Shown in pieces: positions 13,068 through 15,122 of a stretch of DNA of 15,122 nucleotides; positions within the stretch are counted from its first letter, which is position 1, and each line of letters begins with the position of its first letter. Source of the stretch: Oscillibacter sp. (GTDB lineage: Bacteria; Bacillota; Clostridia; Oscillospirales; Oscillospiraceae); the NCBI GenBank assembly GCA_003539495.1, contig DPPB01000026.1, forward strand, positions 1 through 15,122, written 5' to 3'. The notes below the pieces were generated by a model that was given only the letters and a program-made list of their open reading frames with translations, had not been told where the DNA came from and did no database searches. Made by a program: the position numbers and the translations under genes.

Positions 13068-14141
13068 TCAGCCCATATCGGCAGCCAGTGCCTTGTCGAT
13101 CTGGGCTTGCAGTGCATCGGCCTGTGCCTTGCTGGTGATAGCTCCCACAATGGGATCACCCACGATGCGGCCGCTGTGGTTGACCACATAGGTGGTGGGA
13201 TAGGCGTAGATGCTCTCCACGAACTTGCCCGCCTCGCTGCCGGAATCGAAGTACACGTTCTGATAGGTAGCACCGCTTTGGGCCAGTACATCCTTGGCGT
13301 CAGAGATGGCCGCCTCGTTGCCGTCCAGCGTAAAGGCATTGATGCCGATCAACGCACCGCCCTTGCCGGAAAGCTCCTTGTTCAGCGCGTCCAGATCGCC
13401 CAACTCGCCCACACAGGGACCGCAGGTGGTGAACCAGAAATTCACCACGGTGACGGCGTTGCCGGAGAACAGATCGCTGCTCTTTACCGTATTCCCGTCC
13501 AGATCCTTGCCCTCAAAGGCAGGAAACTTCGGCAGGCTGCTGTCATCCATCGTCTTGCTCGTGCTGCCGCTATCAGTCTTGTTGCCCGTACTGCCATTGT
13601 CGGGGGTGTTGCCCGTGCTGCCGCTATCGGTTTTATTGCCTGTGTTGTCGCCGTCGGTTTTATTGTCCTTATTGCCGCTGTCGGGCATCGTGTCCATATC
13701 CTTGTCCGTCGGCATATTCATATCGCTGTCCAGAGATTTTTGCATGATCTCGGGATACTTTTCCTCCAGTGCGGCCAGCTTGTTTCCTATGTCGCGGATA
13801 TTCTCCGCCTCACTCTGAAGCAGCTTCAGCTCGTCTGCCGAAAAATGATCCTTGGCGCCGTTGATGGTTTCCAGCAGGAAGTCGCCATAGTTTTTGCCGT
13901 CCTCCATCGTGATCTTACCCTTGTCCGCTGCCATAAAGACCTTTTCCCAAAGTGCTGTGTTCTCCGCCAGAATAGCAGCCTCCTGCGCTGTCAGTTCCTT
14001 GTGCATGGCGGCTGCCTCCTCAGCGTTCTTAGGCTCGTTGTCCATGCCGCCCATGTGATTGCCGCCCTTTGCGCCGCAGGCGGCCAGAGAGAGCACCAGC
14101 ACGACTGCCAACAGCAATGTCATTAGTTTCTTCGTGTTCAT
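13068..14141 (-). CDS. TlpA-like thioredoxin lipoprotein with extra N-terminal domain
   Basis: 357 residues. Lipobox LAAC (Cys22), a Met/His-containing stretch (about 29-46), a helical charged domain (about 38-137), a low-complexity hydrophilic linker (about 138-200) with three 9-residue repeats, and a TlpA/ResA-type thioredoxin domain (about 203-350) with active site CGPC (240-243) and cis-Pro315 (YPTTY). Family members reduce disulfides or sulfenic acids outside the cytoplasm. In pneumococcus, Etrx lipoproteins of this type recycle surface MsrAB with CcdA proteins as their partners; here msrAB is in the same operon, so the same role is likely. GGAGG precedes ATG 14141. The helical N-terminal domain is unusual for the family and unrecognised. 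Confidence 0.9.
   Translation of the reverse strand: MNTKKLMTLLLAVVLVLSLAACGAKGGNHMGGMDNEPKNAEEAAAMHKELTAQEAAILAENTALWEKVFMAADKGKITMEDGKNYGDFLLETINGAKDHFSADELKLLQSEAENIRDIGNKLAALEEKYPEIMQKSLDSDMNMPTDKDMDTMPDSGNKDNKTDGDNTGNKTDSGSTGNTPDNGSTGNKTDSGSTSKTMDDSSLPKFPAFEGKDLDGNTVKSSDLFSGNAVTVVNFWFTTCGPCVGELGDLDALNKELSGKGGALIGINAFTLDGNEAAISDAKDVLAQSGATYQNVYFDSGSEAGKFVESIYAYPTTYVVNHSGRIVGDPIVGAITSKAQADALQAQIDKALAADMG
13560..13640 (-). repeat. Three tandem 27-bp coding repeats in the thioredoxin linker
   Basis: They encode the units GNKTDSGST, GNTPDNGST and GNKTDSGST (residues 168-194), preceded by a degenerate copy (about 156-167). All units stay in frame, giving a flexible spacer of variable potential length. 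Confidence 0.8.
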
Positions 14142-14416
14142 GTTCGCTCCTCCTTGATCTTTGCCGTCGTTCTTCTGCGGCGTTTCTGCCGCAAGGACTG
14201 TTTATTTTTACTGTCTCCACAGCCGCAGCGGAAGAGGGCGGCGCTGGTGGGACAGACACGCTGCATTCCATTACCATAATAAAGTGAATGGGTTAAAATC
14301 CTTGTTAAGAACGGGGATTTAATGGAAATATATCTTAAATTCGCTGAAAATAAAGCGATTGGGGCAAAAAGGCAGGGGCAGCAAGAAGAAAGCCTCTGCG
14401 AAAAAGAACCAAGCCC
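14142..14416. other. Upstream region of the thioredoxin operon
   Basis: No gene is recognised. It holds the ribosome site just before 14141, a small hairpin (14176-14181 with 14188-14193) and an AT-rich tract (about 14262-14340) that probably contains the promoter on the - strand, though no convincing -35/-10 pair with proper spacing was found. Confidence 0.5.
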
Positions 14417-14462
14417 AAAAGCCGCGCGGCTGCGAAGAGCGTTCTCCTCGCAGCCGCGCAGC
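14417..14462 (-). terminator. Intrinsic terminator of the DUF2249 gene
   Basis: Read on the - strand, arms 14462-14448 and 14435-14421 form a 15-bp GC-rich stem with one G-U pair and a 12-nt loop, followed by TTTT. It begins 21 bp after the stop codon of the upstream gene. Confidence 0.8.
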
Positions 14463-14483
14463 CGTTTGTAAAGTTCTCTGCTT

Positions 14484-15122
14484 TTAATGCAAGACCTGCA
14501 TCTCCGGGTTCTTCTCCCCGAATTTCTCCCGCAGCGCGCTGCAGATGTCCTCCCGGGACTTGCCCTGCTTTTCGCCTTTTTTAATGAGCTTGTACGCCTG
14601 AAACAGTGCCGAGGGGCCGATCTCACTGCTGAAAAAGCCGATACCTTGATTCCATGCCAGCAGCTCGAACACGTCGTCCAGCGCGGCGCTCTCCACACCG
14701 TGGATATATGCCTTTACCAGCTCCCGCGCCGCCTGCCTCATCCGGCCCGCACCGACAGCGTTGGTCAGAGACAGCAGCAGCCGCGTTTCGTAGGGCAGTA
14801 CGCGCTTCTCGCTCTGCCATGTGGTTTCCCAGAAATCCACGGCGATCTGCCCCAGCTTTTCGTCGATCATGGGATAGTTCAAAAGAGCCAGTGGCTTGAA
14901 GGGGGCGGAGCTGTCGCCTTCCTTCTTCTCTGTGCGGCAGAACCAGACATGGAACTCCGCCTCACCCCGCTGCTCGGTGTGGTGCTCGTAGCCCAAGCCC
15001 TCCATGACAGCATACAGTGGATGCGGCTCAAAGGTCTGGATGATGTGTAACCCTTCGCCCACCTCCAACGCCTTAGCTCGTTTCTTCAGCCCTTCAAAAA
15101 AGCTGCCCTGTATATGGCGCAC
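14484..15122 (-). CDS. DUF2249-containing protein, 3' part (start outside window)
   Basis: The frame is open to the right edge; the 212 visible residues are the C-terminal part. Residues 1-65 resemble a DUF2249/TusA-like fold (pattern L..GE.L.I......PLY.V...LGY, about 19-45). Residues about 85-205 are all helical; the stretch ETRLLLSLTNAVGAGRMRQA (112-131) and following resembles carboxymuconolactone decarboxylase/AhpD-like helices but lacks the CxxC of AhpD. DUF2249 proteins are often linked to nitrite, nitric oxide or sulfur redox metabolism; function here is unknown. Followed by a strong terminator, so it ends its own transcript. Confidence 0.7.
   Translation of the reverse strand: MRHIQGSFFEGLKKRAKALEVGEGLHIIQTFEPHPLYAVMEGLGYEHHTEQRGEAEFHVWFCRTEKKEGDSSAPFKPLALLNYPMIDEKLGQIAVDFWETTWQSEKRVLPYETRLLLSLTNAVGAGRMRQAARELVKAYIHGVESAALDDVFELLAWNQGIGFFSSEIGPSALFQAYKLIKKGEKQGKSREDICSALREKFGEKNPEMQVLH

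Noticed and set aside
11650..13191. Long + strand open frame opposite msrAB and its neighbours
   Set aside because: Antisense shadow; the - strand encodes recognisable MsrA, MsrB and DUF6132-like proteins.
13107..14126. Long + strand open frame opposite the thioredoxin lipoprotein
   Set aside because: Antisense shadow of a gene with signal peptide, CGPC site and cis-Pro.
14266..14327. TTCCATTA / TAATGGAA inverted repeat in the thioredoxin upstream region
   Set aside because: Only 8 bp arms 46 bp apart in AT-rich DNA; easily due to chance.
1..15122. CRISPR arrays, tRNA or rRNA genes, transposases or phage genes
   Set aside because: None seen: no regularly spaced repeats apart from the 27-bp coding repeats, no cloverleaf-like tRNA and no integrase or transposase motifs.

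Overview
The window looks chromosomal and comes from a moderately GC-rich Gram-positive anaerobe, most likely a gut-type clostridium (Oscillospiraceae-like). This rests on the AGGAGG-type ribosome sites before nearly every gene, Gram-positive lipobox signal peptides, an ECF transporter, an AdcA/ZinT-type zinc receptor and a Fur-family Zur. Species cannot be read from the sequence alone.

Region 1 (1-5188, + strand) is a transport operon: the C-terminal ATPase half of one ABC half-transporter (cut by the window edge), its complete partner, and after 70 bp an ECF-type module made of a Trep_Strep/MptD-like S component, an EcfT-like transmembrane protein and a double ATPase. Stop and start codons overlap (ATGA) at three of the four junctions. 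Region 2 (5189-5533) has no recognisable gene and carries a long perfect hairpin between convergent operons.

Region 3 (9949-5534, - strand) is a zinc-acquisition regulon in the order zur, a small Cys/His-rich membrane protein, a zinc-binding receptor, ATPase, permease and an accessory lipoprotein. The zur promoter (TTGACA, 17 bp, TATGCT) is bracketed by two matching 15-bp imperfect palindromes that look like Zur operators. In the receptor a ZinT domain is inserted inside the ZnuA fold, in the middle of its His-rich loop. A folded, terminator-like element of about 100 bp separates the first two genes from the receptor gene.

Region 4 (10296-11480, + strand) is a lone M50-type membrane metallopeptidase with a cytoplasmic helical tail, followed by a perfect 18-bp hairpin. 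Region 5 (14141-11659, - strand) is an extracytoplasmic redox-repair operon: a TlpA-like thioredoxin lipoprotein with an extra N-terminal domain and a repeat linker, a two-cysteine DUF6132-like membrane protein, and a lipid-anchored MsrA-MsrB fusion. The right edge (15122-14484, - strand) holds the end of a DUF2249-containing protein followed by a good terminator.

The most notable items are the nested ZnuA/ZinT receptor, the paired operators, the structured leader before the receptor gene, and the thioredoxin/DUF6132/MsrAB operon that shows no CcdA-type electron conduit.
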